Source: Amycolatopsis rifamycinica (lineage in GTDB: Bacteria; Actinomycetota; Actinomycetes; Mycobacteriales; Pseudonocardiaceae). Taken from it: a stretch of 64,000 nucleotides of DNA. The stretch is from positions 1 through 64,000 of the forward strand of contig NZ_JMQI01000074.1 of NCBI RefSeq assembly GCF_000695625.1. The letters are read 5' to 3'. Under the pieces are notes generated by a model, which saw only the letters and a program-made list of their open reading frames with translations, was not told where the DNA came from and searched no databases. This document shows positions 40,247 through 49,024 of the stretch, piece by piece. The position numbers and the translations under genes are program-made. The number at the start of each line of letters is the position of its first letter. Within the stretch, counting starts at the first letter, position 1.

Positions 40247-41370
40247 ATGTCCAGGTCCCCGCGCGTCTGCTCCGGGCTCCGGTCGCCGCCGATCTCGCTC
40301 TTGTCGAACCACGGCTCGTCCCCCTCCGGCGTGACGGCTTCCTTGCCTTCGGCGAAGGCGCCCTTGCCCGCCCCGATGCCGGCCTTCACGCCCGCGCCGG
40401 CGAGGAACGGCTTGACGCCGGCCGAGGTGCCGAACATCGTCGTCAGCGCCCGGTTGCTCGGCTGCCAGCCCTGGGCGACCGCGCCGAAGCCGAACTTCGT
40501 CTCACCCGGCATCACGCCGATGCGCAGCTTGCGGGCGAACACCTCGAGCTTCCCCGAGTACCGGACCAGGAACTCCATGAACTTGTCGAGCAGCTTGCCG
40601 AACTTGCCGAGGTAGCGCGTCACCTTCTGCAGCACGCTCGCGGCCTTGGCGATCGAGGCGGTCATCGCGGCCGCGACCGAGCCGCCGAAGCTGATCACCG
40701 ACGCGGCCAGCGCGGGCAGCCACAGGGTGATCAGCCAGGACACCAGCTCGGTGATGATCCCCTTGATCACCTCTTCGATGACCACCATGACCATCGACCA
40801 CATCTGCAGCACCTCGGCGACCGAACCGGCGGCCGAGCCGATGCCGCGGATGCCGGAGGAGAAGTCGCCGAGCGCTTCCTTCGCCGCGTTGCCGGCGTCG
40901 TCCACCCACTCGGCCAGCGCCGTGTCGCCCGTGCGCTCGAAGTCCTCGGCGAGCGCGACGAAGCCCTGCGCGATGGTGACGAAGTTCTCCGAGGCGTGCC
41001 CGATGGCCGGGCCGTCGCCGGTCACCTGGTGCAGGGCGTCCTGGAGGGGCTGGACCAGTTCGAGCAGCATGTTGAGGCCGTGGCTGACCAGCCAGCCGAT
41101 CGGGTCCATGGCGAAGGTGACCATGTCGCCGGCCGCGGCGCCGACGAACGCCGCGCCGTCACCCACCAGCGCCGCCCCCGCGGACGCCAGCTCGGCCGGG
41201 CCGTCGGCCTCCGCGGCCTGCCGGGCGTGCTCGCCGATCTTCTTGCCCGCCTTGTAGGCGGTGCCGGCCACCGGCACGTACCCGGCCGCGCGGTCGAGGT
41301 TGGCGCCCATGCTCTCGTCGTAGGCCCCGACGTCCAGCGCGTCGGCGATGCTCTTCTTCGGCTCGGTCAT
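40243..41370 (-). CDS. Helical membrane-active protein, putative T7SS-associated
   Basis: A 375-residue, almost entirely helical protein. A polar N-terminus (ADALDVGAYDESMGANLDRAAGYVPVAGTAYKAG) is followed by a hydrophobic stretch near 85-115 (FVGAAAGDMVTFAMDPIGWL) and a long one near 200-255 (MWSMVMVVIEEVIKGIITEL and beyond). The C-terminus is polar. It lacks enzyme motifs. Genes upstream encode EspC-like and YbaB-like proteins, and ATGA overlap links it to the EspC-like gene. It could be a secreted or membrane-inserting T7SS substrate. I cannot exclude a structural role. Confidence 0.7.
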   Translation of the reverse strand: MTEPKKSIADALDVGAYDESMGANLDRAAGYVPVAGTAYKAGKKIGEHARQAAEADGPAELASAGAALVGDGAAFVGAAAGDMVTFAMDPIGWLVSHGLNMLLELVQPLQDALHQVTGDGPAIGHASENFVTIAQGFVALAEDFERTGDTALAEWVDDAGNAAKEALGDFSSGIRGIGSAAGSVAEVLQMWSMVMVVIEEVIKGIITELVSWLITLWLPALAASVISFGGSVAAAMTASIAKAASVLQKVTRYLGKFGKLLDKFMEFLVRYSGKLEVFARKLRIGVMPGETKFGFGAVAQGWQPSNRALTTMFGTSAGVKPFLAGAGVKAGIGAGKGAFAEGKEAVTPEGDEPWFDKSEIGGDRSPEQTRGDLDI

Positions 41371-41702
41371 CGGTCCTGCCCGATCGCGTCGATTTCCGCC
41401 TCGTACCGGCCGAAGGTGACCTTCCCGGCGTCTTCGGCGCCCTGGTACATCTCGGCGGCCTTGGTCAGCTTGGTGGTGAACCCGTCCACGCCGTCCTTCA
41501 GATCGGTCAGCAGCGAGCGCAGTTCGGCGAGGCGGTCGGTGTAGCCCTGCTTGGCGAAGAGGCCGACCAGCCCCCACGCCTCGTTCGTGACGTCGGCCGC
41601 GTCGATCTTGGCGCTGAACTTGTCCGCTTCCTGCTCGTAGTACGGCAGCTGCTTGGCGTAGGCGGAGATCGCGCCGATGTTCGTCTGAATTCCGTCTGGC
41701 AT
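41367..41702 (-). CDS. EspC/WXG100-like type VII secretion-associated protein
   Basis: A 111-residue helical hairpin protein. The turn between the two helices carries the W-G element (NEAWGLVGLFAKQGY, about residues 40-55), as in ESX/EspC-type (PF10824) proteins. The second helix is ELRSLLTDLKDGVDGFTTKLTKAAEMYQGAE. Such proteins form dimers and are exported by, or guide export through, type VII systems. No ESX core genes (EccC, EccD) are in the window, so export would rely on a machine encoded elsewhere. It starts 11 nt after the YbaB-like gene. Confidence 0.75.
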   Translation of the reverse strand: MPDGIQTNIGAISAYAKQLPYYEQEADKFSAKIDAADVTNEAWGLVGLFAKQGYTDRLAELRSLLTDLKDGVDGFTTKLTKAAEMYQGAEDAGKVTFGRYEAEIDAIGQDR

Positions 41703-41713
41703 CGCGGGTTTCC

Positions 41714-42211
41714 CTAGGATCGGCGGAGGATGGGGCCCTGGTCGAAGTCGTCGTCGTCATCCCCGGCGACGGGCCGGCGGACGGGCCGCGACGGCTGCCG
41801 CGGCTGTGCCTCCGACGCGGGTTCGGCCGCCGCGGTTCCGAACGCTTCCGCCTGGGCTTCGCGCACCTGCGCCGAGACGTCGACGCCGAACGCGTCGCCG
41901 AAGGCCTCGTCCACGATGCCGGCCTGCTGCTGCGCGGCCCCGGCCGCCGCCCGGCGGATGGTGTCCATGATCGTCGCGGCCAGCTGCCCGGCCTCCACGC
42001 GGGTGGCCCCGGCGGTGAGCCGCAGGTCGGTGATGGTCCCGCCGGCGCCCGCGGTGACGGTCACGGTCCCGTCCGGCGAGGTGACGGTGGTCGTCAGCCG
42101 GGCGATCCGCTCCTGCATGTCGCCGACGCCGGCGAAGCGGGCCTCCGCCTGCCGCACCTTGCTCTGGAAGTTCTGGAACTGGGCGATCAGCTCGTCCATC
42201 TGGGCGGACAT
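41714..42211 (-). CDS. YbaB/EbfC-family nucleoid-associated-like protein
   Basis: A 165-residue protein. The first about 100 residues have the YbaB/EbfC fold: helix MDELIAQFQNFQSKVRQAEARF, strands VTSPDGTVTVTAGAGGTITDLRL and helix AGQLAATIMDTIRRAAAGAAQQQ. An acidic, Pro/Arg-rich tail ends in DDDDDFDQGPILRRS. Homologues next to EspC/WXG proteins are frequent in actinobacteria and may act as DNA-binding or T7SS accessory proteins. It is the first gene of a four-gene unit. Not the recombination-linked housekeeping YbaB, since recR/dnaX are absent. Confidence 0.8.
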   Translation of the reverse strand: MSAQMDELIAQFQNFQSKVRQAEARFAGVGDMQERIARLTTTVTSPDGTVTVTAGAGGTITDLRLTAGATRVEAGQLAATIMDTIRRAAAGAAQQQAGIVDEAFGDAFGVDVSAQVREAQAEAFGTAAAEPASEAQPRQPSRPVRRPVAGDDDDDFDQGPILRRS

Positions 42212-42298
42212 CGTGTCTCCCTCGGTGCGTCTCGGGCCGTTGCCCGCATCATGGCAGATCGGTTCCGCCGCCGATCGTGTTTCGCGCCGATCGCGCGA

Positions 42299-42601
42299 TC
42301 AGAAGTCGACCAGCTCCACGGTCACGGTGCGGGTGTCGCCCACCTCGAGGCCTTCGGCGGCCCGGACGGCCCGCTTGAGCGGCAGCACGTAGGCCTCGCG
42401 CGAACCGTCCGGGAAGATCGAGGTCTTCCAGCTCGTGGCCCCGATCGTCACCCGGACGCGCACCGAGCCGAAGCCCCGCCGCGGCCCGGCGGCGAGCTCG
42501 CGGATGTCCGCCGACGCGTCGGCGGGCAGGCTGACGAAGACCCAGCTGTCGGTGCGCCGGGCGTCCCATTCCCAGAGTTCGGCCTCGAAGACGATGATCA
42601 C
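42299..42601 (-). CDS. DUF1905 domain protein
   Basis: A 100-residue beta-barrel-type protein: IIVFEAELWEWDARRTDSWVFVSLP, GFGSVRVRVTIGATSWKTSIFPDG and YVLPLKRAVRAAEGLEVGDTRTVTVELVDF. This matches DUF1905, whose members are common and of unknown function, often beside YdeI-type proteins. The start is taken as the GTG that gives the standard N-terminus; no strong ribosome-binding site is seen. It is divergent from the tRNA synthetase gene. Confidence 0.82.
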   Translation of the reverse strand: MIIVFEAELWEWDARRTDSWVFVSLPADASADIRELAAGPRRGFGSVRVRVTIGATSWKTSIFPDGSREAYVLPLKRAVRAAEGLEVGDTRTVTVELVDF

Positions 42602-42685
42602 GCCCGCAGTGTCACACGGGGCACCGACGGTTTCCGGCCCAGCGCCACCTGCCCGGACGGGCCGGCGGGCCGCACGGCTAGGCTC

Positions 42686-42719
42686 TTCGTCGGCGAAAAC
42701 GACCACCTTCGCCGACGAA
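42686..42719 (+). promoter_or_regulatory. Perfect 12-bp stem-loop in the gltX-like leader
   Basis: TTCGTCGGCGAA (42686-42697) and TTCGCCGACGAA (42708-42719) pair perfectly around a 10-nt loop, 29 nt before the start codon. TAGGCT (42679-42684) just upstream could be a -10 element, putting the hairpin at the very 5' end of the mRNA. It could be an RNA control element or a repressor operator. There is no U-run for simple termination, and no T-box features were seen. Confidence 0.5.
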
Positions 42720-42748
42720 AGCGCACCACGACGCGGGGAGAACACCCA

Positions 42749-44401
42749 ATGCTGGACCGAGCGGTCATCGACGCCCTCTTCCCTGCCGACCTGCCCGAAC
42801 CCGAGCACTGGGAGCAGCAGTACCCCGCCCGCGACCTCCCCGAAGGCGCGCTGGTCACGCGCCTGGGCCCGTCGCCGACCGGGTTCGTGCACCTCGGCGG
42901 CATCTACGTCGGCCTCATCGACCAGGACGTCGCCCGGCGCTCCGGCGGCCGGTACCTCGTCCGCGTCGAGGACACCGACCAGTCCCGGGAGGTCGAAGGC
43001 GCCCTCGAGCAGTTCGAACGCGGCTTCCGCTACTTCGGGCTCGCCGCCGACGAGGACATCGACCGCGGCGGCGGCTACGGCCCCTACCAGCAGTCGGCCC
43101 GGGAGCGGATCTACCTCACCTACGTCCGCGAGCTCCTCCGCCAGGGCAAGGCCTACCTCGACTTCGCCACCAAGGAAGAGCTCGCCGCCATCACCCAGCG
43201 GCAGCAGGCCACCAAGCTGCCCACCGGCTACTACGGCAGCTGGGCGATCTGGCGCGACGCCGACCCGGCCGACGTGCGGGCCAAGCTGGACGCCGGCGCC
43301 CCGTACGTCGTGCGGTTCCGCGCCCCGGACGACACCGGCGCGCGCGCCCGCTTCACCGACGCGATCCGCGGGCCGCTGGAGGCCGAGGCCAACCGCAACG
43401 ACGTCGTCATCCTCAAGAGCTCCGACCAGAGCCCGCGGCTGCCCACCTACCACTTCGCGCACGCCGTCGACGACCACCTGATGCGGGTCAACCTGGTGAT
43501 CCGCGGCGACGAGTGGATCTCGTCGGTGCCGGTGCACCAGCAGCTGTTCGCCGCGCTCGGCTTCGAGCCGGTCACCTACGCGCACATCGCGCCGCTGATG
43601 AAGCAGGAGGGCGGCAGCAAGCGCAAGCTGTCCAAGCGCAAGGACCCGGAAGCGTCGGTCGACTTCTACATCGAGGCCGGCTACCCCGCCGAAGCCGTCC
43701 TGTACTACCTGCGCGGCCTCGCCAACGGCCGGCTCGCCGAAATGCCGCTCGAGCAGGCGCTGACCGAGCCGATCAACCTCGACGAGTGCGGGGTCGCCGG
43801 ACCGCTGGTGGACCTGGTCAAGCTCGACGACATCGCCGCCGACCACATCGCGACCCTCTCCGGCGCGACGATCCTCGAGGCCGTCCGCACCTGGGCCGAG
43901 CGGTTCGACCCCGAACTGCGCCGGGTCCTCGACGAGGAGCCGGACCTGGCCCTGCGGGCGCTGGCCGTGGAGCGCGAAGGCGCCGAGAACCCGCGCAAGG
44001 ACCTGAAGAAGTGGAGCGAGTTCCGCGCGGTCTACGGGTTCTTCTTCCCCCAGCTCCACGCGGCCGTCACCGGGCCCGACGACGAGCGCATCGCCGCCCT
44101 CGGCGTCGACCCCGCGGTCGTGCGGGCCGTGGCCCGGGACTTCGCCGCGGACTACCGCCAGCTCGACGACGGCCAGGAGTGGTTCGACCAGATCCGCGCG
44201 GTCGCGGCCAAGCACGGCTTCGCCCGCAACGCCAAGGAGTTCAAGAAGAACCCCGAGGGCTTCCCCGGCTCCATCCGCGAGGCCTCGCAGATCATCCGCA
44301 TCGCCCTCACCGGGTCGACGCGCAGTCCCGACCTGCACGCGATCACGCAGGCGCTGGGCCAGGAGGAAGTCCTCGGCCGGATCGCCGCGCTGACCAAGTA
44401 G
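42749..44401 (+). CDS. gltX: Glutamyl-tRNA synthetase, long clostridial-type form
   Basis: Class I aminoacyl-tRNA synthetase of 550 residues. The HIGH-type motif is PSPTGFVHLGG (about residue 48) and the KMSKS-type loop KRKLSKRKDP (about 293). VEDTDQSREVEGALEQF and VRFRAPDD are family-specific. Actinobacterial housekeeping GltX is about 490 residues with a PSPTGxPHVG motif. The present form, with its long insert around GGYGPYQQSARERIYLTYVRELL, looks like the clostridial/Bacteroidetes type. It is probably an additional, transferred copy, perhaps for tRNA specificity, stress or antibiotic tolerance. GGGGAG precedes the ATG. Confidence 0.88.
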   Translation: MLDRAVIDALFPADLPEPEHWEQQYPARDLPEGALVTRLGPSPTGFVHLGGIYVGLIDQDVARRSGGRYLVRVEDTDQSREVEGALEQFERGFRYFGLAADEDIDRGGGYGPYQQSARERIYLTYVRELLRQGKAYLDFATKEELAAITQRQQATKLPTGYYGSWAIWRDADPADVRAKLDAGAPYVVRFRAPDDTGARARFTDAIRGPLEAEANRNDVVILKSSDQSPRLPTYHFAHAVDDHLMRVNLVIRGDEWISSVPVHQQLFAALGFEPVTYAHIAPLMKQEGGSKRKLSKRKDPEASVDFYIEAGYPAEAVLYYLRGLANGRLAEMPLEQALTEPINLDECGVAGPLVDLVKLDDIAADHIATLSGATILEAVRTWAERFDPELRRVLDEEPDLALRALAVEREGAENPRKDLKKWSEFRAVYGFFFPQLHAAVTGPDDERIAALGVDPAVVRAVARDFAADYRQLDDGQEWFDQIRAVAAKHGFARNAKEFKKNPEGFPGSIREASQIIRIALTGSTRSPDLHAITQALGQEEVLGRIAALTK

Positions 44402-44422
44402 CGCCCGCGGGCTCCGGCGGCG

Positions 44423-44809
44423 TCAGGCGCCGCCGGAGCTTTCGTCGTTCTCGAAGGGCTGGAAGCCGAAGCGCACCACGCTCGCCGGCTGGTTCCGGCC
44501 CCCGCTGTCGGCCACGGCGGTGATCAGGCCGGCCGCGTCTTCGCCGTCCAGCCGGGCCAGGAGACGGGCCAGCGCTTCCGGCGCCCCCACCGGTTCCGCC
44601 GGCGTCTGGATCAGCGTGCGGTGGAGGATCCCGACGTCCCAGCCGTCCGCGCGGCCACTGCCCGCCGGCGACCGGATGGTCGCGTCGAGCAGCCAGCGCG
44701 GCGGTTTCCCGGTGAGCGCCGGTGTCGCGTGCGCCGTCAAGCCGACGACCTGGTCGGCGCGGAGCAGGCCATCACTGAGTGTCGCGAGCCAGACCTTGGT
44801 CAACCCCAT
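44423..44809 (-). CDS. Protein of unknown function
   Basis: A 128-residue soluble protein starting GLTKVWLATLSDGLLRADQV. It has alternating strand-like segments and a helical stretch (GAPEALARLLARLDGEDAAGLITAVADSGG), ending FGFQPFENDESSGGA. Codon use fits a real gene. I do not recognise the family. It is convergent with the gltX-like gene and downstream of a decayed regulator gene on the same strand. Confidence 0.7.
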   Translation of the reverse strand: MGLTKVWLATLSDGLLRADQVVGLTAHATPALTGKPPRWLLDATIRSPAGSGRADGWDVGILHRTLIQTPAEPVGAPEALARLLARLDGEDAAGLITAVADSGGRNQPASVVRFGFQPFENDESSGGA

Positions 44810-44867
44810 GGATCAACGGATAACACCCGGCGGGCGCGACCGCAATCACTCGGGCTGGTCCGGTTCC

Positions 44868-45170
44868 GGTTCTTCCGTCATCGGGCAGTCCGAACGCGCC
44901 GGGGAGCAGAACCGCCCACACGACCTTCCCGCCGGCCCACGACCGGCGGCGCACCGGGTGGTCCAGCGTCGCCGCCGCGGACCCCAGGTCGGCGCGGACC
45001 GGACGTAGCGGTCGACCACGTGGCGGGCCCGCAGCGCCGGTCCGCCTGGCGACCAGGGAGAACACGCTGACCAGCCCGCTGATGTCGGCCACGAGGCCCT
45101 CCGGCGCGTCCGTGGCGATCTTGAGGAGGCCGTCGCGCAACGTCGGGTACGAGGCGGGGTTCAGCGTCCA
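44868..45170 (-). pseudogene. Remnant of a STAS-HATPase regulator
   Basis: Minus-strand fragments in two frames resemble a STAS domain joined to a GHKL ATPase. The segment LNPASYPTLRDGLLKIATDA..VADISGLVSVFSLVARRTG is in one frame, ARHVVDRYV in another, then the first frame resumes with PVRADLGSAAATLDHPVRRR and jumps straight to GGKVVWAVLLPGAFG, the usual end of such ATPases. GAAGGGAGG precedes the fragment but no standard start follows in frame. Frameshifts plus loss of most of the ATPase indicate decay. Homology is from remembered family patterns. Confidence 0.5.
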
Positions 45171-45388
45171 CCTCCCTTCTCACCTGACGGTCGTGGAGCC
45201 CGGCCGCCGAATGGACGAGGGCGCCACGGTCACCGTCGGCGGCGACCGGCGAAAATCCACCGCACCGCCCGGCGGCCCGGCACGGGATCCCTCGTGCCGC
45301 GGATCCACCCGGCGACCAGCGGACCGTTGTTCCCGCGGGCATGAGATGCTCGACCACGCAGGCAGGCCGAAGGCGGGAGGCGCAGCGG

Positions 45389-45781
45389 GTGACCAGCTGG
45401 ATCGACGTGATCAACTTTGTCCGGACGCGGTACGAGGTCCTCGAGGAGTCGGAGGGCTGGCTGCGGTTCCGGCTGGAGGGGCCGCGGGACCGGACCCAGC
45501 AGGTGACGGTGCACCACCTCGCCGAGCTCGACGGCGGCTCGTGGATCGAAATCTCTTCGCCGGTCGGCTGGGCCGACAAGGTCGACCTGCGGCGGCTGCT
45601 CGAGCTCGCCGGCGCCTCGGCGGTCGGCGGCGCGGCGGTGGTGGACGGCGTCGCGCTGCTCAAGCACACCGTGCCGCTGGAGGACCTCAGCATCCAGGAG
45701 GAGTTCGAGCGCCCGCTCAAGGCGGTCGTCGCCCGCGCGGACGCCTTCGAGCACGAACTCACCGGTACCGACGACTTCTGA
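45389..45781 (+). CDS. Protein of unknown function (YbjN/CesT-like fold possible)
   Basis: A 130-residue protein: TSWIDVINFVRTRYEVLEESEGWLRF, then beta segments RTQQVTVHHLAELDGGSWIEISSPVGW, a hinge KVDLRRLLELAGA, VVDGVALLKHTVPLEDLSIQEE and a C-terminal helix FERPLKAVVARADAFEHEL. The helix-sheet-helix pattern recalls CesT/YbjN-type chaperone-like folds, but I cannot assign it firmly. GGGAGG precedes the GTG with good spacing; a longer in-frame ATG upstream adds low-complexity sequence. Confidence 0.72.
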   Translation: MTSWIDVINFVRTRYEVLEESEGWLRFRLEGPRDRTQQVTVHHLAELDGGSWIEISSPVGWADKVDLRRLLELAGASAVGGAAVVDGVALLKHTVPLEDLSIQEEFERPLKAVVARADAFEHELTGTDDF

Positions 45782-45796
45782 GCGCCCCTACCCGGT

Positions 45797-46201
45797 TCAC
45801 CCGGAACGGCGGGCCCGGTCGGTGCGGCGCCGGTTCTCCTTCTCCAGCGCGGTGACGAGTTCCTCTTTGGACATCCGCGACCGCCCGGGGATGCCGAGCT
45901 GCTTGGCCCGCTCGTAGAGGTGCTGCCGGCTCGCGGTGGCGTTGACGCCGCCGCGGGTCGGCTTTTCGCGCTGCCCGGCACCCCCGGCGGCCTGCTCGTC
46001 CGACGGGCCGGGTTCGGGCTTGGGCTCCCAGTGGTCGCCGACCTTCTCGAAGGTGTGCTTCAGGGCCGAGAAGGCGGTCTGCTGCGCCCGCCGGCCGGGG
46101 CCGTAGGTCTTCAGCGCGGAGTCGTGCGCGGCCACCCAGGTGTCCTGGGCCTTGCGCGGCGACCGCAGCAGCGTGCTGGGCAAGTCATCACGTCCGGGCA
46201 T
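45797..46201 (-). CDS. ChaB-family protein with Rho-N/SAP-like C-terminus
   Basis: A 134-residue protein. The ChaB domain covers about residues 5-62 (RDDLPSTLLRSPRKAQDTWVAAHDSAL, QQTAFSALKHTFEKVGDHWEPK), named after E. coli ChaB, a putative cation-transport regulator. After a Pro/Gly linker, the last 40 residues (ASRQHLYERAKQLGIPGRSRMSKEELVTALEKE) form a Rho-N/SAP-like helix-extended-helix that often binds nucleic acids. The combination is common in actinobacteria. The start MPGRDDLPSTL is standard. No ribosome-binding site is obvious. Confidence 0.87.
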   Translation of the reverse strand: MPGRDDLPSTLLRSPRKAQDTWVAAHDSALKTYGPGRRAQQTAFSALKHTFEKVGDHWEPKPEPGPSDEQAAGGAGQREKPTRGGVNATASRQHLYERAKQLGIPGRSRMSKEELVTALEKENRRRTDRARRSG

Positions 46202-46391
46202 GACGGGCTGGCTACCCGCTCCCGCGACCGGCAAACACCCTCCGCACCCGCCCAGCCTCCTGGTACGCGAGCCTGCCCTCTGGGTACCTGGAACCGGCCG
46301 TCCGTTCGGGCGGAGCCTCCCGTGCGGGGTCGTGCGGGGTCGGGCATGCTGATGACCACTGCTTACGGGGACGAGGGGACGAGAGGGCGAA

Positions 46392-48374
46392 ATGGGTGCT
46401 TCACCCGAATTGACCATTCCGGCGAGCGTGGAGAGCCCGGTGCCGCCGCAGGCGCCCGCTTCGCGCGGGGCCCGGTGGCTGCTGGAACACCGCGTCGCCC
46501 CCGTCGGACGGGCCGGCGGTGAGGACCACGGCACGCCGCAGGCCTGGTGGAAGGTCATGTGCCTGACCGGCGTCGACTACTTCTCCACCCTGTCGTACCT
46601 GCCCGGCATCGCCGCGCTCGCCGCCGGGGCGCTCTCGCCGCTGGCGACCCTGCTGATCGTCGCGCTGACGCTGCTCGGAATGCTGCCGATGTACCGCCGG
46701 GTGGCCCGCGAGAGCCCGCACGGCCAGGGCTCGGTCGCGATGCTGGAGAACCTGCTGCCGTTCTGGCGCGGCAAGCTCTTCGTCCTCACCCTGCTCGGGT
46801 TCGTCGCCACGTCGTGGATCATCACGATCACGCTGTCCTCGGCGGACGCCACCGTGCACATGCTGGAAAACCCCTACCTGCCGGGCTTCCTGCACGGCCA
46901 CGCGGTGCTGATCACCGTGGTGCTGCTGCTGATCCTCGGCGGGGTGTTCCTGCTCGGCTTCAGCGAGGCCGTCGGGGTCGCCATCCCGCTCGTCGCGGTG
47001 TTCCTGCTGCTCAACGCCGTGGTGACGGTCGCGGGCGTGATCGACCTGCTGGGCGACTCCACCGCGCTGTCCCACTGGACCGACGCGCTCACCGCCGGCG
47101 GCGGCGGGTTCTCCGGGGTCATCGGCCCGGCCGTCCTCGCGTTCCCGCTGCTGGTGCTGGGGCTGTCCGGGTTCGAAACCGGCGTCAGCATGATGCCGCT
47201 GGTCGCGGCCGACGGGAAGACCGGCGAGGAGAAGCTGGAAGCGCGGATCCGCAACACGCGGAAGCTGCTGACCGCCGCCGCGCTCATCATGTCGGTGTTC
47301 CTGATCGCGACGAGCTTCGTCACCACCGTGCTGATCCCGGCCGACGCCTTCAAGGAGGGCGGCGAGGCCAACGGCCGGGCCATGGCCTTCCTCGCGCACC
47401 GCGAACTGGGCGAGGTCTTCGGGACCGTCTACGACGTCAGCAGCGTGCTGATCCTGTGGTTCGCCGGCGCCTCGGCGATGGCCGGGCTGATCAACATCGT
47501 GCCGCGGTACCTGCCGTCCTACGGCATGGCACCGGAGTGGGGCCGCGCCGTCCGGCCGGTCGTGCTGGTCTACACCGCGATCAGCGTGCTCATCACGATC
47601 GCGTTCGGCGCCGACGTCAACGCCCAGGCCGGCGCCTACGCGACCGGCATCCTGGCGATGATGGTCTCCGGCGCGGTCGCGGTCAGCATCTCGGCGGTCC
47701 GGCGGCGCCAGCGCGGCGCGGCCGCGGGCTTCGTCGTCCTCACGCTCGTCCTGCTGTACGCGCTCGTCGAAAACGTCATCGAAAAGCCCGACGGCATCGC
47801 GATTTCGGCCCTGTTCATCCTGGGCATCATCGTCGTTTCGCTGGTGTCGCGGGTTTCGCGGACGACGGAGCTGCGCGCCGACCGCATCGAGTTCGACGAC
47901 GAGGCTCGCCGGTACATCGCGGATTCACTGGCCCACGACGGCGCCCTGAACGTCATCGCGAACAAGCGACAGGCGGGCGACCACGCCGAGTACGCCGAGA
48001 AGGAAGCCGAGCAGCGCGGGATGAACCCGGTGCCCGGCGCCGCCGACATCCTGTTCCTGGAGATCGACGTCGTGGACCCGTCGGAGTTCAGCAACGTCCT
48101 GCAGGTGCGCGGCGTGGAGATCGACGGCTACCGGATCCTCCGCACGAGCAGCCCCGCGGCGCCCAACGCGATCGCCGCGATCCTGCTGGCCCTGCGCGAC
48201 GTGACGGGTGTCCGCCCCCGCTGCTACTTCGAGTGGTCCGAAGGCAACCCGCTCGGCCACCTGTTCCGCTACCTGCTCCTCGGCCGCGGCGACACGGCAC
48301 CGGTCGTCCGGGAGATCATCCGCAGCGCCGAGAAGGACCCGGCCCGCCGGCCGGGCATCCACGTGGGCGGTTAG
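46392..48374 (+). CDS. APC-superfamily amino acid permease with cytosolic C-terminal domain
   Basis: Membrane transporter of 660 residues. About 12 hydrophobic segments lie between residues 55 and 475, starting at [28 protein letters not shown], a variant of the APC first-helix GxG region. [13 protein letters not shown] and [26 protein letters not shown] are further core helices. A soluble domain of about 180 residues follows ([43 protein letters not shown]). The substrate could be an amino acid, polyamine or potassium. The 190-nt gap upstream shows no riboswitch I recognise. Confidence 0.88.
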   Translation: MGASPELTIPASVESPVPPQAPASRGARWLLEHRVAPVGRAGGEDHGTPQAWWKVMCLTGVDYFSTLSYLPGIAALAAGALSPLATLLIVALTLLGMLPMYRRVARESPHGQGSVAMLENLLPFWRGKLFVLTLLGFVATSWIITITLSSADATVHMLENPYLPGFLHGHAVLITVVLLLILGGVFLLGFSEAVGVAIPLVAVFLLLNAVVTVAGVIDLLGDSTALSHWTDALTAGGGGFSGVIGPAVLAFPLLVLGLSGFETGVSMMPLVAADGKTGEEKLEARIRNTRKLLTAAALIMSVFLIATSFVTTVLIPADAFKEGGEANGRAMAFLAHRELGEVFGTVYDVSSVLILWFAGASAMAGLINIVPRYLPSYGMAPEWGRAVRPVVLVYTAISVLITIAFGADVNAQAGAYATGILAMMVSGAVAVSISAVRRRQRGAAAGFVVLTLVLLYALVENVIEKPDGIAISALFILGIIVVSLVSRVSRTTELRADRIEFDDEARRYIADSLAHDGALNVIANKRQAGDHAEYAEKEAEQRGMNPVPGAADILFLEIDVVDPSEFSNVLQVRGVEIDGYRILRTSSPAAPNAIAAILLALRDVTGVRPRCYFEWSEGNPLGHLFRYLLLGRGDTAPVVREIIRSAEKDPARRPGIHVGG

Positions 48375-48431
48375 AGCCGACGCCGCACTCCCCCGGCCAC
48401 CCGCACCTTCACGGCGACGCGGACGGCGGGT

Positions 48432-48641
48432 TCGGCCTGCCGGAGTGGAGGTTTCCGCCGCCCTCGGGTGACGGGAACGCCGGGCTCGGCCCGCTGGAGT
48501 AGAGGCTCCCGCCGCCCTCGACGACAGGAACGCCAGACTCGGCCCGCCGGAACTGAGAGTCCAGCCGCCTCGACGAAGGACCGCCGAACTCAGCCCACCG
48601 GAGCAGAAGTTCCCGCCGCCTCGGGTAATGGGCCGCCAGGT
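48432..48641. repeat. Four-copy minisatellite, period about 53 bp
   Basis: Units starting TCGGCC or TCAGCC at 48432, 48486, 48539 and 48590 share a central GGAG..GAG..TCC..CCGCCGCC..TCG pattern with 51-54-bp spacing and about 70-80% similarity by eye. It lies between the permease stop and the convergent membrane-protein gene. No gene is supported in it. Confidence 0.75.
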
Positions 48642-49024
48642 CAGCGTCCGGTGGGCGGCGGGCCGGCCCGCCGGACCGGAGCGCGAGCCGGTGTCCGCGC
48701 GGGGCCGCGGCCGTCCTGCGGACGGGGTGCGCGAGCGGGTGCGCGGCCGGGTGCCGGTGCCCGCGCCGGTCCGCGAGCCGGTGGCGGGGGCGCCGGGCGG
48801 CCGGACCGGGCCGGCCGTTCGGACGGCGGCACCGCGCGCGGGCGGTTGACCCAGGAGTCGAACAGCAGGATCAGGCCCGCGAACACCGCGCAGCCGATGC
48901 CCAGTGCGATGTGGACGAGCGCGCCGAGGATCCCGGCGACCAGCAGCACCGGCAGCACCGCCAGCAGGCAGAACGGGTCGATCCGGCCGAATTTCGGGCG
49001 CGAGGGCCCCTCTCGGGGACTCAC
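48641..49024 (-). CDS. Small membrane protein with Pro/Ala/Arg-rich tail
   Basis: A 127-residue protein. A short basic N-terminus (SPREGPSRPKFGRIDP) precedes two transmembrane helices (FCLLAVLPVLLVAGILGALV and IALGIGCAVFAGLILLFDSW) and a 60-residue tail of Pro, Ala and Arg. The GTG start after the region resembling CGGTGAG is preferred; longer frames add unlikely sequence. No family is recognised. The low-complexity tail ends at the minisatellite, so its length may vary between strains. Confidence 0.65.
   Translation of the reverse strand: MSPREGPSRPKFGRIDPFCLLAVLPVLLVAGILGALVHIALGIGCAVFAGLILLFDSWVNRPRAVPPSERPARSGRPAPPPPARGPARAPAPGRAPARAPRPQDGRGPARTPARAPVRRAGPPPTGR

Noticed and set aside
44878-45981. 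Long minus-strand frame of 367 codons through the pseudogene and the gene at 45389-45781
   Set aside because: Its product is Arg/Pro/Ser-rich without motifs. It crosses a well-supported plus-strand gene and the frame-shifted STAS remnant.
46202-46391. Riboswitch upstream of the APC permease
   Set aside because: I looked for ydaO/c-di-AMP and other familiar conserved cores in this gap and could not recognise any.
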